Assembly (NCBI GenBank): GCA_014898425.1
Contig: RCSZ01000001.1
Location: 2,480,001-2,544,000, forward strand
Length of the DNA: 64,000 nucleotides
Reading direction: 5' to 3'
Origin: Botryotinia globosa
Lineage: Eukaryota; Ascomycota; Leotiomycetes; Helotiales; Sclerotiniaceae
Part shown: positions 47,401 through 60,349 of the stretch, piece after piece
How the letters are laid out: the number at the start of each line of letters is the position of its first letter
Numbering within the stretch: the stretch's first letter is position 1
Notes under the pieces: model-generated
The model's input: the letters and a program-made list of their open reading frames with translations, nothing else
Told to the model about the DNA's origin: nothing
The model's database searches: none
Made by a program: the position numbers and the translations under genes

Positions 47401-50400
47401 AAAAAAGAACAGAAGGATGCGGATAAAGCTAGAAAGAAAGCTGAAAAGGAGGAAGCTGAACGAAAATTGATAGAAGAGAAAGAGGAGGCAGCTAGATTGA
47501 AAGCCGAGGAACAAGAGAGACTTGAAGCCGAGGAGCAAGAACGAATTGAGCAAGAAAGACTCGAGGCCGAAGAGCGAGAAAGGGTCGAAGCGGAAGAGAA
47601 AGCGAAGGCCGAAAAATCCGAATCCGAATCAGAATCAGAACCAGAGCCTCCCAAAAACGATTGGAGTTCAATATGGGGTCTTGCCTCAGGTAGCAAACCA
47701 GACAAAAAGAGTGAAAAGAAGAGCAAGAAAAAGACTATCCTTGAGATTGAAGCTCCTCCTCCAGCCCCAACACCCCCAGCAGAACCTGAAACAGATAACT
47801 TGTGGGGCTTTGCATCTTCATCAAAGAAATCCAAATCCAAGGAGAAAGAATCCCCACCTGTCAAACTCAGCAAGAAGGAACAGAAAGAAGCTGACAAGGC
47901 GGCCGAGAAAGCTAGAAGAAAGGCTGAAAAGGAAGAGGCTGAAAGGAAATTGAAAGAAGAGCAAGAAGAGGCAGATAGGTTGAAAGCTGAAGAGCAAGAG
48001 AGACTCGAAGCCGAGGAGCAAGAACGAATTGAAGCTGAAGAGCAAGCGAGAGTCGAGGCCGAGGCTTTGGAAGCCGAAGAGCAAGCTAGGATCGAAGCTA
48101 TAAGATTAGCAGAAGAGGCTGAAGCAGCCAAACCAAAAGTCAAATTGACAAAGAAACAGCAGAGAGAAGTCGATCGATTAGCAAAGCTGGAAGCTGAAAA
48201 AGAACAAGCCGCAAAAGAGGCCGAGGAAGATGCCGCTCGAGAAGCCGAGGAGGAAAGAGCAAGAGAGGAGGAAGAAAGAGCAAGAGAAGAGGAAGAAAGA
48301 GCAATAGAAGAGGAAGAAAGGGCAAAAGAGGAGGAAGAAAGGGCAAGAGAGGAGGAAGAAAGGGCAAGAGAGGAGGAAGAAAGAGCAAGAGAAGAGGAAG
48401 CCGCTAGAAAGGAAATGGAGCGTGTCAATAGAGAGGCGGAGAAGAAAGCTCTCAGAGAAGAGGCCGAAGCTTCTAGACGGCTTAGAAAAGAATCAAAATT
48501 AAGTAAGGGTAAGAAGTCTAAACACAGCAAAGAACCAGAACCTCTTCCTCCAACACCACCGCCACCGCCATCGCCGCCAATCCCAACGAAAGCTCCAACA
48601 CCAGAGCCAGATGAAGACCTAGAACCAACCCAGGAAGAAGTAGATGAAATTCTAGCATTAGGTAACCGCACAACAACCGCAAAGCCAGCATCTCAAGCTT
48701 TTAGTTTTTGGGGAGCTCCTAAAAAATCGCCAGTGATAGAGAAGCCATCATCGAGCAAGGATGATAGGGAATTTGGTAAAGCTAATCTTGCCGAGGCATC
48801 CACTAAGAACCTTATGGCTTGGGGCACGGGATCAGACGAGATTGCGATTGCTGACAAAGCGATGCGCCCAGAAACCTCTTCTAAGAGCAAGGACACGACA
48901 ACCAAATGGCCACCACCATCAATAAAATCAAGCTTATTAAAGAAACCAGTTGGAGGCACTATCGCTGATAGGTTAAGAGCATTTGAAGCAAATAAACCAC
49001 TTGAGGAGCCTCATGAATCTGAAGAGGAAATAGATGAATATTTCCCAGCACCTTCTCCACCCCCACCTGCTGCGCCGCCCTCGCCGACCAAGGAAGAAAG
49101 GAGAAAACTTAAATCTTCCAGAAGAGACAAGGAAAGGTTGGAAGATTCGGAAATTCTTGCTGGTGCATTCCCGGATTCTGCAAACGGTGACGAAATTATC
49201 GATATTGTCGAGATGCCAATTCAAAAGAAAAATAGGAGCAAATCTAGTAAGAGCAAGGAATCTCCTAGAGCACCTCCTGTACCCATTGAACCACCGACAC
49301 CACCTCCTGAAGTAGAACTGGAACGAGAACAAGACTCGGATCATAAATATAAGAAAGAACGTCCTCGAGTTGTTCGCGATGGATCTTCTTGGGGAGCGTG
49401 GGGAGCAGAGCCCCGCAAGGAAGAAAGGGAGAAAAAGTCATCCAGGGACCGTGAGCGTAGATCCGATGAGCCTCAAATCACTAGAGAGGAGAGAAGGTCT
49501 ACCAGGGAATCCGACCCTCGGCATTCTAAATCTAGAAGATCATCTACTAGAGAGGAGAAGACTTCTTCATCAAAAGACTCATCTTCGGACAAAGCAGACA
49601 AAGCCTCCAAGGGAGATAACAGGCCACCAGTTTCTAGGGGAATTTCAAATATGTTTGGACCCGCCACTCCACTATCGAGGTCTAATTCAAAATCTGAAAA
49701 GCGACCAAGTATGAGTAGGACAAGCTCGCGCCGACAATCTGTCAACATGGATAGCTCAAACTACGCAACTCCAATACCCGATGATTCTCGTGAGCCCCCT
49801 CCAATGTCCGCAAAGGCTGCAAAAATGTTTGGTATCGGTGTCCCTGGCAAGCTTTCAAGAAGCAAGTCCGAAAAGACCAAGCCATCACGTGGTACGTAGA
49901 CCCATCAGGGTATCATAATCATTACTTATGCTAACTTCAATTATGAAGATGATGACGTGGTAGGTGATGACGTGGCAGATCCTATTCGTCAGAGATCTAG
50001 TCGCGATAGAAAAGGAAAATCAAAGGTAGCCGATGACTCAATGTTTGATGGGCAAGCGCTACCACCTGTACCTATGCCTCCGCCACCCATGGATATACCA
50101 ATTCGAAGGAAGACCAGGCCTACCACAGACTGGACTGCTAGCGCTAGAGCGTATCAACAAAGAAGACAAGACGACATCGACATGGAGGAGCAAGGAGGTC
50201 CGTCTGAAATCCCAGGTCCACCGGGACTTAAACGAACTGATTCGAGTGCTCGCAAATCTGGATTGGGAGGCATGTTTGGCGTCTTTGGAAAAAAAGATAA
50301 AGAAAGGGATAGACCAGACCTTAAACGTCGTAGTACGGCCCCAGCTGAAGATGAGAACCGTGCATACAGAAGGGATGAACGCAAGACTAGACGATCTTCT

Positions 50401-51285
50401 AGAGATGTAGATCCCGAGATCACCATGACAGGTGCCATTTCCGAGGAAGAGAAGGCGGCACTAGAAGCAGCTCGTCGCGACAGGAAGAATAAGAGGAAGG
50501 CGGCTGCTGCTGAGCGCGACGAAAATCAAAGAGGTACGAAGGATGTACAAACGGCAAAGGAAGAGCCAAGAAAAGAGCGCCACAGAAGGGAAGAGAAAGA
50601 TGAACGTCACCGTGAGGCACGACACACTGCTAAACGAGACAGGCGACCTGCTGCTGAAGCTGACGAACCTCGAGTCGAAGAGGAGCGAGAGGCCGAACGA
50701 AGAGCCAGGAAACGGAGAAAGGCTGCCCAAGTAGATGGCGAGCCACGAGGTGAAGATCCATATCGGTCCAAACATCGACGCAGTCACAAAGATCCCGACG
50801 ATGATGAATCACGTCGAAGACCGCGGACAGAACGGGTAAAATCATCGGATCCTCGAAAATCGAGTCGCAAGTCTGCACCTGCTCCAGAGCCGGAATTTCT
50901 TCCTGCGGATGGCCGAGTCCACAGTCGTTCAAAGCCCAGGTCTCCAGCTTGGCCTCATAGTGGTACAGGTTCTTGGGTGAAAGAGAATGCAGATGCACCC
51001 CCTCCACCCAACTCCCCCACCCGTGAAGCATCCCCTGTTGATGAAACATATGCCGGAGAGGCTGTCAGAAGAGAATTGAGAAGAACAAGGCCAGGGGGGA
51101 CTGAACGACGAAGGAAAGATGAAAGATACGAAAAGGAGAAGGAGAAAGAGAGGCCTACAAGAAGCCCAGAAGGCAGTCAAGAAGATCCTCCACGAGAAAG
51201 TCAAAGGGACTCCGGTTTCGAGACGTCCCGCGCGCCGAGTGCTTCTGGTGGCTTCTTTGGTCTTCGGAGGAAATTTGGGTTTTAA
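44461..51285 (+). CDS. Giant charged, disordered protein with WG-K(n) repeats
   Basis: Two long exons: one open from at least the acceptor TTTACAG at 44460 to 49891, then 49949-51285, joined in phase (about 2,255 codons). The start codon is not in this exon; a true N-terminal exon must lie upstream (see 44023). The product is hydrophilic and disordered. It has an (E/R)EEERKEEER run (about residues 155-220), then many modules of acidic/Pro-Glu-rich spacer, a WG dipeptide, and a cluster such as KKEKKKKKK or KKKKGKN. Two long RLEAEEQERIEAEEQ-type helical charged stretches follow (47380-47620, 47840-48480), and the C-terminal exon is Arg/Lys/Asp-rich and ends FFGLRRKFGF. I count about 19 WG dipeptides between 45373 and 49405. 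No catalytic domain is seen. A scaffold role is inferred only from composition. Confidence 0.82.
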
Positions 51286-52876
51286 TGAAATGGAATGGAA
51301 TGGAATGAATTTATTACGAAATGAGATATGAATATACGACCTACTGTGTTATTCTGGTTATGGGAATTGAGTAATATGAGCGTATGTATTTTAATGTTGT
51401 TCTCATTTTTTGTTTTCTTGTTATTGTAGCAAGTGAGCGAAGAGGCTTTGGAAAGATTTGAATATCAGGGGGTTTATCAGCTGTTGGACTACAAAACACT
51501 GATGGTTGCAGAGATGGTCTCGTCGTTCTCTTATATTGTATACCCTTACTATGTTTTTTTTAATATGTTATACTGTACGCAGCAAAGTATTGTACACGTC
51601 AAGTCCAAGAAATTACCACCAATAAGATACCTTTAAATGCTCTACCAATCCGAGGCATTACCCCTTTCAAAGTTTTCTATCCAATACTCACAAAACAATA
51701 GCTAATAGTCTCCCTCCAAATTACAAACCTCCAACGCCGATGTATACTAGTTTGAGCATCCTGATTTTGATTGAAGAGTAGAAAGCATGTCTCGTTCTGA
51801 TTCTCATTGTGTCTGAAGTCTCTGCTGTCATGTCAACACATCACCTGATGTGATGCGATTGATAGGTACGATTGATACGATACGAGACTTCTTCCTTTTG
51901 TATCCCGAGTACTGTACTTCGTACAAGCAAAGCACCTTCCATAATCAAGTTAAAGGGAACAATTCGCTGAATATAGTAATCGGGAATCCATGGTGGGGCC
52001 AGTTCGCACGGGATGTCGGAGTTGCTAATGTACGCTTAACCTAGCTAGGCTATTTTATCCTGTTAAACTGCTGGAATGCTGGAACGCTTCGTACAGAGTT
52101 TCTGAGTGGTTATGAACGATTAATGTCGGTTACTCGTGGCTGGCTGGCTGTTGTATGGCTAAATGTAGAGCCAGTAGATAAGGAGTCTTATCGTTTGAGA
52201 GGGTCACTGGGACATTTCCTTGAGCCATATCATAGTCGGGTGCTTGGGTATCAGATACCACGATATGGCGTTTCCCTGTATAGTACGTCTGTACGTAGTT
52301 TGTGTATAGTGTTGAGGGAAACAGAAGTGAGTGGAGAAAGCTGCACACCACTTCTTTTTTTCTCATCTCGTCCACTTGGATCGAGGATTATAATCTGATC
52401 TTGATGCTTCCTTCTCCTATCACGATTTCCTTTCCCTAATCGAGATGGCTCTGTCCATGGTCGAAGCTTATATGTTTTGGGGGTATCAACGGTATTTCAA
52501 GAAAATGCTTGTGTTTATATTTGACGCAGGTTCTCACCCTCAGCGCTCGGTGTAGCTTTGATATTAGATTTCAAAGTATGCTTCTTTCCAGAGTCACTAT
52601 CTCGTTTTCTGTTCATAGAAAGCTTTCTTGCGATATGACATAGCCTGATTTATCGCATTTGTTATCCGTTTACAGCTGCATACCTGATGTGTCGACAACC
52701 TATCTATCAAGTATCCTCTTATACCATCTCTATCCTACTCAACTACTAAGTTTCTACACTTGTATCCATCACGCATTCCAAACACATAACGAGATTCATC
52801 GACGTTGTTCCCCTCACAGAATATCACACAAAAGTAAGGAAAGCTTAGCACTGATCGATGGTGCGCAAGTGACACG
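51286..52876. other. Intergenic, no gene seen
   Basis: About 1.6 kb after the giant gene. A TGGAA pentamer repeat lies at 51288-51306. Small frames up to 91 codons lack features. Confidence 0.5.
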
Positions 52877-54466
52877 ATGATCGCGATCGATACCGCTCTA
52901 ATATACAACCAATGGCCCCTTGGCCTTGGTATAATAGGTTTGTTACTCACAGTAACTATACTTATGTATACCCAAAATTGGCACAAGTATCTATTCAACA
53001 AACTTCATATTAAACATCGACGTGCGTCTACGTCGGCGACACCTCCTCGTTCATTGTCTCCAAGCAAAAAAGTTACCGACAGATCGTTGAACTCCACCAG
53101 CAAAGCTCCAAGTTACTACGATGTATTGCCCCCCTCCAGACGTTCCACGCTCCCAGATGTTGCGAATTATATTCCTCCACGATTCGGCACCATCTTGACC
53201 TCGAATAACCCATCAGTTGAACACATGGCAGAGAACAAACTACCTATGACTCAATCTTATACGCTCGGCTTCGAAACTCCAAAATATACACCCATGGGAT
53301 TCTCTACCCAAGAGATTAATGCTATGGGCGATTTCCCACCTTATGATATCTTAGCCGGAGTCCCGTTGCCGGAAACCTACGAAGGGTTCAACCCTGAGAA
53401 AGCGCTCCCTAGACCATACAGACCTATACGATGGCAATATCATCAAACTATGTGTAATTATAACCCCAGATTTCACTCAACATATACTAATAATGATTTA
53501 GCTTTTCAAAAAATGGAACCTGACTGGTGGCTCGAGATCGAAAATACATATCGTTCTCGCATCGCCGAACGTCAAGGACTATTCAAACAATACGGCAAAA
53601 TGGTTCTTGATTACCTCCCAGGAAGCGAACTTGTCACTAAGGAACTCATGGAAATGTGTCTGCAATTCTATTGCGCACGCTACCCGGCATATTTCTCCCT
53701 TTCGGACGATAAAAGAACATTTCACAACGCTCTCCTCAAAAACACAACTGAGATTAAATCGATGCATCCTCTCCACGTCCTACTTAACAATGTCCCTGAA
53801 GATTTCGCAATTGTGATGAGAAACGATGAAGATGGAATGTACTATTTCCGGGCCGGCGTCATCTGCAGTTCGCTGGGCTGGAATGTTTCCACTAAGATTG
53901 GATTGAAGCTCGATGCCATTCACAAGCCCATTCCAGATTACAAAGAGAAAATGTCGTTTAGCATGGATCGCTTCTTTGCCAGAATGTCCGCCGATGCTCC
54001 GATTCAACGTGGTAGCTGGGGTCTGGAAATTGATTCTCCTTTGTTTATGCCACCCGGTCACCCGCATGAGAAATTGAGAGAGATCCAGAAGGAAGATTTG
54101 ACTATCGAGGAATGCCATTTGAGAGTGGATTGGCAGACTTTAAGACGATTGCCATTGAGCGGAGGCGTGGTGTTTAATTTCAAGGCGCTCTTCACGCCAG
54201 TGACGGAATTCAGGGATGAACCATATGTTCCAGCATTGCTGTGCAAGATTCTGAAGGAGGGAAAGAAGAGTTTGATGGAGTATAAGGGGACTTGGCATGT
54301 AGAGCATGTGGTCATCCCAGCGATTGAGATGTGGGCAAAGGAACAGGTGGAGAAGGGATTGGTGGTGCCGCAGGAGGGGGAGGAAGTCTGGAAAGAGGAG
54401 ACGTTGGCTGAGAGTCCGTATTTTCCGGGATGGGAGGAAAAGTGGCATAGACAGCAAGGGTTTTAG
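52877..54466 (+). CDS. Membrane-anchored DUF3445 / heme-dependent oxidative N-demethylase-like protein
   Basis: Intronless, 529 aa. A single N-terminal transmembrane helix (about 15-32, PLGLGIIGLLLTVTILMY) is followed by a basic/Ser linker (about 45-100) and a large soluble domain. That domain carries the DUF3445 (PF11927) pattern: RWQYHQTMCNYNP, MEPDWWLEIENTYRSRIAERQGLF, LDYLPGSELVT, GWNVSTKIGLKLDAIHKPIPDYKEKMSFSMDRFFARM, QRGSWGLEID, and the C-terminal LRVDWQTLRRLPLSGGVVFNFKAL. Founding bacterial members of the HDOD family are heme proteins that oxidatively demethylate small amines. Fungal members are uncharacterised to my knowledge, so activity here is inference. The anchor suggests an ER or other membrane location with the domain on one face. 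Confidence 0.85.
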   Translation: MIAIDTALIYNQWPLGLGIIGLLLTVTILMYTQNWHKYLFNKLHIKHRRASTSATPPRSLSPSKKVTDRSLNSTSKAPSYYDVLPPSRRSTLPDVANYIPPRFGTILTSNNPSVEHMAENKLPMTQSYTLGFETPKYTPMGFSTQEINAMGDFPPYDILAGVPLPETYEGFNPEKALPRPYRPIRWQYHQTMCNYNPRFHSTYTNNDLAFQKMEPDWWLEIENTYRSRIAERQGLFKQYGKMVLDYLPGSELVTKELMEMCLQFYCARYPAYFSLSDDKRTFHNALLKNTTEIKSMHPLHVLLNNVPEDFAIVMRNDEDGMYYFRAGVICSSLGWNVSTKIGLKLDAIHKPIPDYKEKMSFSMDRFFARMSADAPIQRGSWGLEIDSPLFMPPGHPHEKLREIQKEDLTIEECHLRVDWQTLRRLPLSGGVVFNFKALFTPVTEFRDEPYVPALLCKILKEGKKSLMEYKGTWHVEHVVIPAIEMWAKEQVEKGLVVPQEGEEVWKEETLAESPYFPGWEEKWHRQQGF

Positions 54467-55582
54467 TTGGGGTGTGTATGCGGGTCTGGAGCTAGCTTCT
54501 ATGGAGAGAGGTTGCGGGATTTTGAAGGACACGCAACTGGAAGCTTTCTGTGAACCTCTATTATCAGCTATGCATTAAAGCTTTACTATCTACTCTAATG
54601 TCAGTTCTTTTTCAAAAACAACTTTTGCGCGTGAATTTATCACTATCACATTGAATGAGAGAGGTTCAACACCTCCGCACGAGAGAAAGCCATACAGATG
54701 AATACCTCCACCACTGAAGTCGCCATGACCCCTTATCAGTAGGTTGCGGGATATATAGCTAGAACACCTCAGTGATTGGCGTGAGCTTTGTCCCAGCATC
54801 AAAAATATAACATAAAGTCCACAATTACAAGCGAAGCAGCAGTGACGGGTATCGATGTCGTCGTTATATTGAGAATCTATCCCACCCCCAATCTTAGTCA
54901 GGCTGACAGAGTGAGAGTCACATTCGAAATACAATCTTGGTCTCTGGTAATTCATGATCTATGGAATGAGTAACCAAAATTCAATTCAAAAGTTCTAAAG
55001 AGTTTTCATCTGTGAGAACTGAGAAGTGGTGGCGTTGGGTAATTTTGAATAGTTAGTGCCGAGATGAGAGAGATTTTACTTATTCTACTTTCAGCATACC
55101 TGTGCATTTATTACAGACCTAATAAGTCGAATGTGAGCATGATGTAAAATTGATGAGCTTTTGTGAGAATTGAAGTTTTGCTGGTATGTAGAGGGATGGA
55201 GGGATGTAAATGGATATCTTGGAGCGCAGTACGAAACGAACTTGTGGTTTGAGAGGGCGTTTGTGGATTGCGCTTTTTGTGAGCGATGAATCGCTAAGAA
55301 AGGGATTGTGAGGATGGTTACTTCTAGATGCTGCGTAATTGAATGCAAAGCGCTGAGGGGTTTGAACCTCTGCAGGGTGGTAAGAGATGGGTAAACTTTA
55401 TAGCTTTGAGATTTAGGAATCTGTGCGGTCTAGTATCCTCTAGCGCTGTATAGCAGATTATTCTAAACCCATACTTGCTCGCTCCAGGTAGTATGATATA
55501 TCTGTCATGACTCATACGTGACACAAAAGATGTGTGAGTAACACTATCATGTGGGAAAAACTCTATTGTCTCCCGGGCATCT
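54467..55582. other. Convergent intergenic
   Basis: About 1.1 kb between facing stop codons. A T-arm-like sequence at 55355-55372 (minus-strand GGTTCAAACCCC) lacks a matching D-arm and is not called a tRNA. No other feature. Confidence 0.45.
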
Positions 55583-57054
55583 TCATATACGTAGAAATTT
55601 CCCAATGCAGCTCGCGACCTCCTCTCCCCTCGTGATTGGGAATTCATGACCCGCACTCTCGATGACTTTCCAGGTAATATTCTCATCAAAAATATCACTC
55701 CCATCATCTCTAGTCCCGAACCTTTCCACCACCGCTGTCGTTAAGTCTTCTTTTAACTCTTCCGCTATAATAACATCGTCATGTTCTCCTACTATGATCA
55801 AAATCTTCTCTCGCTTGTGATGTTCGCTCTTCTCCTCGCCAGCGCTGCTAGCCCGGGGACCCCAGAGTCCCTTGTATGTTTCCTTGCGTCCGGAAATTGA
55901 TGCGTACATAATTGAACTTGCAAATGCATTTGCATATCCCCGATGCTGCTGTGTTTGCCATCGCATCACTTGTCCTACAGTTATATGCGGTAGCAAGGAT
56001 GATATAGGTGTATCATCAAATGACAATCTAGTATCTGCGTTGGTTGTAGCAGAAGAAGCGGGAACAGCAGTTGTGAGTTCCGAGTCTACTTGTCCTTGGC
56101 TCTCATATTGTTTATCATCGGCTCTCGGATCAGAGATTTGGGGAGAGGGAGGAGGAGAAGAAGGAGCATTTGGAACGCCATAATATGCCCCGCTAATTCT
56201 CCTCCTAAGAATCCACCCCCATAGCCCATCGGGAAACCACCAGTTCCTCATCATCTTCCCTTTCCAACCAAAATGTTCCTCTCTAATCAAACCCGCTGGC
56301 GCCAACAAAATCACATCCTTCACCATTGTTGGAAACGCGACTGCGAAATCCGCCGCAATGCCTCCACCCATTGAAAACCCAATGATGTGAAACCCATCCC
56401 CAACCCAAGATAGCGAGGAAGAAGTAAGCACAAGCAAAACCTGCGTCGTATAAAGTCTCTCATCATGCGGCAAATCGCTCACACCATCCGAGTATCCTCT
56501 CCCGAAAATATCGAAAAGGAGGACTCTGCATCCGTGCGTGGTAGCGAGAGTAGTAGCGAGAGAGTGGAGAGCAATACACGGAGTGGAAATCCCATGGACG
56601 AGGAGCACCTTGGGACCGGTCACCGGACCAAATTCATATGCTCGTGTGCTGCCATACTGCTCTATTCGTTAGACTGTGTAATGCTATAGAGGAGGGAAAT
56701 TTTTCAGATGGGGAATTCACGAACGGGACTGGGAACGTCACGGGCGCCGGGAAATATATCCGGCGGGTAAGGTAGCGTGGACTTTTCTTCGTGGGACAAT
56801 GTGGGTATTTGGGTCTTCAGAGGACTGGGAATTATGTGAGAATTCGTCTTTGCGTCTAATTGTGATTTTGACGAAGAAATCCTGGTGACGTGTGTAGGTG
56901 TACAAGTATCGCGAAGTGTCAAGAAAATCAACGAAGTAGATGCCAAGCCGGCAAAGAGAGATATGGGAATGCCGAGGGATTGGTTTGAGACTATGTTTTC
57001 GAAGGCGCTGTGTATGGATTTGAGACTTTGGGGAATGGTACCCGTGGAAAACAT
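55583..57054 (-). CDS. Alpha/beta hydrolase-fold protein
   Basis: Two exons (57054-56725, 56656-55583) give 467 aa. A hydrophobic segment near residues 24-46 (LGIPISLFAGLASTSLIFLT) suggests an N-terminal membrane anchor. The fold proper starts at YGSTRAYEFGPVTGPKVLLVHGIST (oxyanion HG). It has DIFGRGYSDG, the nucleophile elbow GFSMGGG with Ser about 205, then VILLAPAGLI, a Ser/Pro-rich cap insertion, LIIVGEHDDV with the acid, and ESAGHEFPI with the histidine, so the triad is complete. The substrate is unknown; lipase/esterase-like or epoxide-hydrolase-like activity fits. The splice donor GTTCGT is weak, but only this join yields the expected FPGARDVPSPYGSTR. The frame is open 28 codons further upstream, to an ATG at 57138; I prefer 57054. 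Confidence 0.86.
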
Positions 57055-60000
57055 CGTTTCACAGACAGACACAAGAATGGATGATCTTGGGAATTGGTGC
57101 CAACATCGATTTTCGTGCTTGGACGCTCGCTGTGTCATTGAGGGATATTTGTCGGACGGCTGGGATTGCCGAAGCAGTTCCGAGGGGTGGACATATCACG
57201 TGGGAATGGGTGGTGATTTTGTTGGAGACTGGTTGTCTCTTGGTATGTTCTATAGTAGAGAGAGATGGAAAAGGGACAATTTGAACTTTGACACAAGGGG
57301 TTGATATTTGGGAGAGTTGGTGGTTAGAATGCGTAGTAATGGCTGCAAGGAAACAGAAAAATTGGCTCGGAATACTGCATCCTGCTAGTTCCAGGACAGT
57401 ATCCATCTACTTCAAGGAACATAACTAGATGCATGTTTGAAATCAGAACGCTGACTAGGACAGCGAGGCGTCGCTCATACTTGGGTTGTAGAGGACTCCC
57501 AAATTTATTCACCGGTTGACATACTTTTGTATTCAAATCTCAGGTAGGCTATTATTAGTTTCCCATTATCTGATGCTTTCCCCATTTGCTGGATGTGTTG
57601 TTATCTCACGCCCGATGTTGATCTAGTGATATATGATAGACATGGCTAGCATAATCATGTGACGATAATCAGACCGTTCTAAACTTGCCCCTTGGTGATT
57701 GCTATCAGAAGCGCGCAAGAAGCTGCTTGGAAAAAATGAACACAACAAATCAGATTCTGATACAAAAAACAAGGGAATTCATTCAGGATCTCATTCTCAA
57801 ATACCGTGCAAGATTTGAAATATGCCGGTACTTCTGTTGAACATCTTGTCTAGCCAATGGAAATACATGCGTAAACAACTGATCTTCATGATATGCATAC
57901 CTAGGTACATACTTCTATACCCGTTCCCATGATCTGATTCCCTGGAGCCTAGGTATAGAGAATTGTACCTAGGTTCTTATCTCTTGCGGCAACGGACCGC
58001 AAATGCAACATGTACGTGATGCTAGACATTGTCTCTTTTGGCTATCTGATTTGATGAAAAAGAAATCATTCATGAGAAGGGAAGGATAGAGGCTAAGAAT
58101 GGGGTCACGCAGGCTGCGGCAGGATGGGGAGATATGCAGAGCGAGACGCTACTGCGAAATTGATAGCGGGCGGCAAGCAAGATCTGGAAATGGAGAGAAG
58201 GAAGGAAGGAAGGATGGATGGATACATCATACATGTGACAAGGGAGGATAATGTTTCCAAGGTGGATTAGACATGGTATCAGATAGGATGAGATAGGATC
58301 GTTGAATGGATAAGACATCAAGAGTCAAGACATGCCCAGGTGCATGTAATTATCGGAGAGATCGGACTAAGCAGCTGACCCATACGCGTAAAAGGTAACG
58401 CGAAATCGCGTCTACACGCGTCTTATCTTCCTTGTGTGCCCCTCTATTTGGGAAATTATAAGACTTTAGAATGACGGGGGATATGAAAACGATACTTCAA
58501 ATTCACGATTTTTCAGGGATTCCAAAAAGTCTGTGGGATCGATTATGTTGAAAACCGTTTTACATGCGAGGATGCTTGAGGTTGCGTGCAGGAGCTACTT
58601 GTACATACGGAGTAGATGAGAAGGAACTTTGTAAAGAAGGGTTTTACTTCAATTAACCCCTCACAACGGTAATGATATCTGGTGAATGTTTCCATCAAAA
58701 GAGAAATCGATTAAGAATGATGAGCTGTAGCAAGAAAGATTTGAAAGGCATAATGTAGCAGCCATAATTACTAATTACTAACTGGCAAGTGGCGTGGAGC
58801 AGACGGAAATCCCTCAATTGAAAGCAGACGAAAGGCTAACGCTGCAGGAAGGGTACAAACTATTTCTCTTAGCAGACAACGTGTTCGTACGACGGGATGC
58901 CTCGGTTGACTAAAGGGAGACTAGCAAAAGAGGCATTTCAAAAGCCATTTGGATTTCAGATACACAGATAGGGATACGATGAAGTGAATAATTGTAAAGG
59001 GCAAAGGGCGTGTCTAGGTAATCATGACCTAACTATCTAACCGAATAATACTCCAATTCTTAGCAAGACACTGGACGTTACCACAAACGACTCTTGGAGC
59101 AAAGGGGGGAAAGAGGGGGAGAAGCTTCTTCCCGAAGTTTGGTAGATGGCTTGATGGAACATAAATTAAATAGAAACTAGAAAGGAGTTGTTCGATTCAA
59201 TTCCCTTCCCGTGTTAGCTGAGTTTGCATGAGTTGTAGGAAGTTTGCGCTCCAAGCTTTTCAGTTCCATCCAGTAAGAGCAATAACGAGATATGCTGGAA
59301 AGGTTGTGGAACGGTGTGGTGTTTATACGATACAGTGGTACGGTGGTACAACGTGCAAGAGTAGTTGGAGTCTTGCCTCTTGAGTCTCGAGCTGACTCGG
59401 GATGAATGGCAAGGGGTGTGGTATAGAGGAAAAGAGGGTAGTATCTTATGGTAATGGTGACTACTATGAAGCGAGGAGGCATTGAGAGAATAGTCAACAG
59501 AGGGGAAAAGATAGGATCTAGTCATCCCTCTTACCGAAGGACTAGATTGAGAATGCTCTAATCGTCTTGTTTTCTATTCTTCCCTTTCTTCCTTTATTCT
59601 TTCACTTCATTTCACTACCATTCACTTCATTTCACTACCATTCACTTCATTTCACTACCATTCACTTCATTTCACTACCATTCACTTCATCTCACTACCA
59701 TTCCCTTCCCTTCACTCATAACTCGCCATTTATTTTGATCCCTGTCTCATTTATTCATTTATTTAGCGTCTCCATACTCTCCGAAATCCATAATAATAAT
59801 AATAATCCATATTAACCCGTAAATGTCTAATGCAGCACCGATCACACCTTCACACCTTCACACATCCCTGTCAAGAATTGTGCGGTTCGTGATCATTACG
59901 GATTATTAACATATTACCTAATCAACATAACCAACATAACCAACATAACCCAGCTATCCGCCCCGTTTGTTCACTTTGGCCCTCTTGTTCGTCCTTTCTC

Positions 60001-60349
60001 GTCAAATAGCAACGGAAACGATCTTTCAAAACGCTCAGAAAAGAATAACCTAATTGGATATATCACAACACCTTCTTGGTCGCATATCAATATTGAAGCT
60101 TTCAACGATAGAAGAAAACTGTGCGAATCGATTGATATATTTCTCAACAAAGAAAGAAAAGATTACAAGGCTTCGACGCTTTCCGGCGCATTATTGTTAG
60201 GCGTCGGTCGCAAACTATCACTTTTGCTTTTTTGGTCTGGAAAATAAACAAAGAACACTCATTGGTGTCTACGACATTCAACCTTCAAAACAACATCTAT
60301 ATCTCAAGAAAGTTCAACCTTATATTGTGAAATCGCAATATAGTAAAAG
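57055..60349. other. Large intergenic region upstream of the Myb-like gene
   Basis: About 3.3 kb. Contents seen: GGAAG/GGAT repeats near 58198-58222, a 20-bp minisatellite (59601-59700, listed separately), and AT/pyrimidine-rich DNA. Open frames reach about 140 codons on both strands without domain or splice support. The last 300 bp before 60350 probably form a leader. Confidence 0.5.
59601..59700. repeat. Minisatellite, 20 bp x 5
   Basis: Five consecutive 20-bp copies of TTCACTTCATTTCACTACCA, the fifth with one T-to-C change. All frames through it give the SLHFTTIHF-type peptide repeats that make up the small ORF seen here. Confidence 0.95.

Noticed and set aside
46953..48671. 572-codon minus-strand open frame, Ser/Leu-rich
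   Set aside because: It is the antisense shadow of GAA/GAG-rich coding in the giant gene (TTC/CTC read back as Ser, Leu, Phe), with no domain or splice logic. The 327-codon (45516-46499) and 173-codon (44631-45152) frames have the same cause.
55345..55450. tRNA-like T-arm on the minus strand
   Set aside because: GGTTCAAACCCC resembles a B box and the flanks carry AGCGCT on both sides, but no D-arm/A box or sound anticodon stem can be folded.
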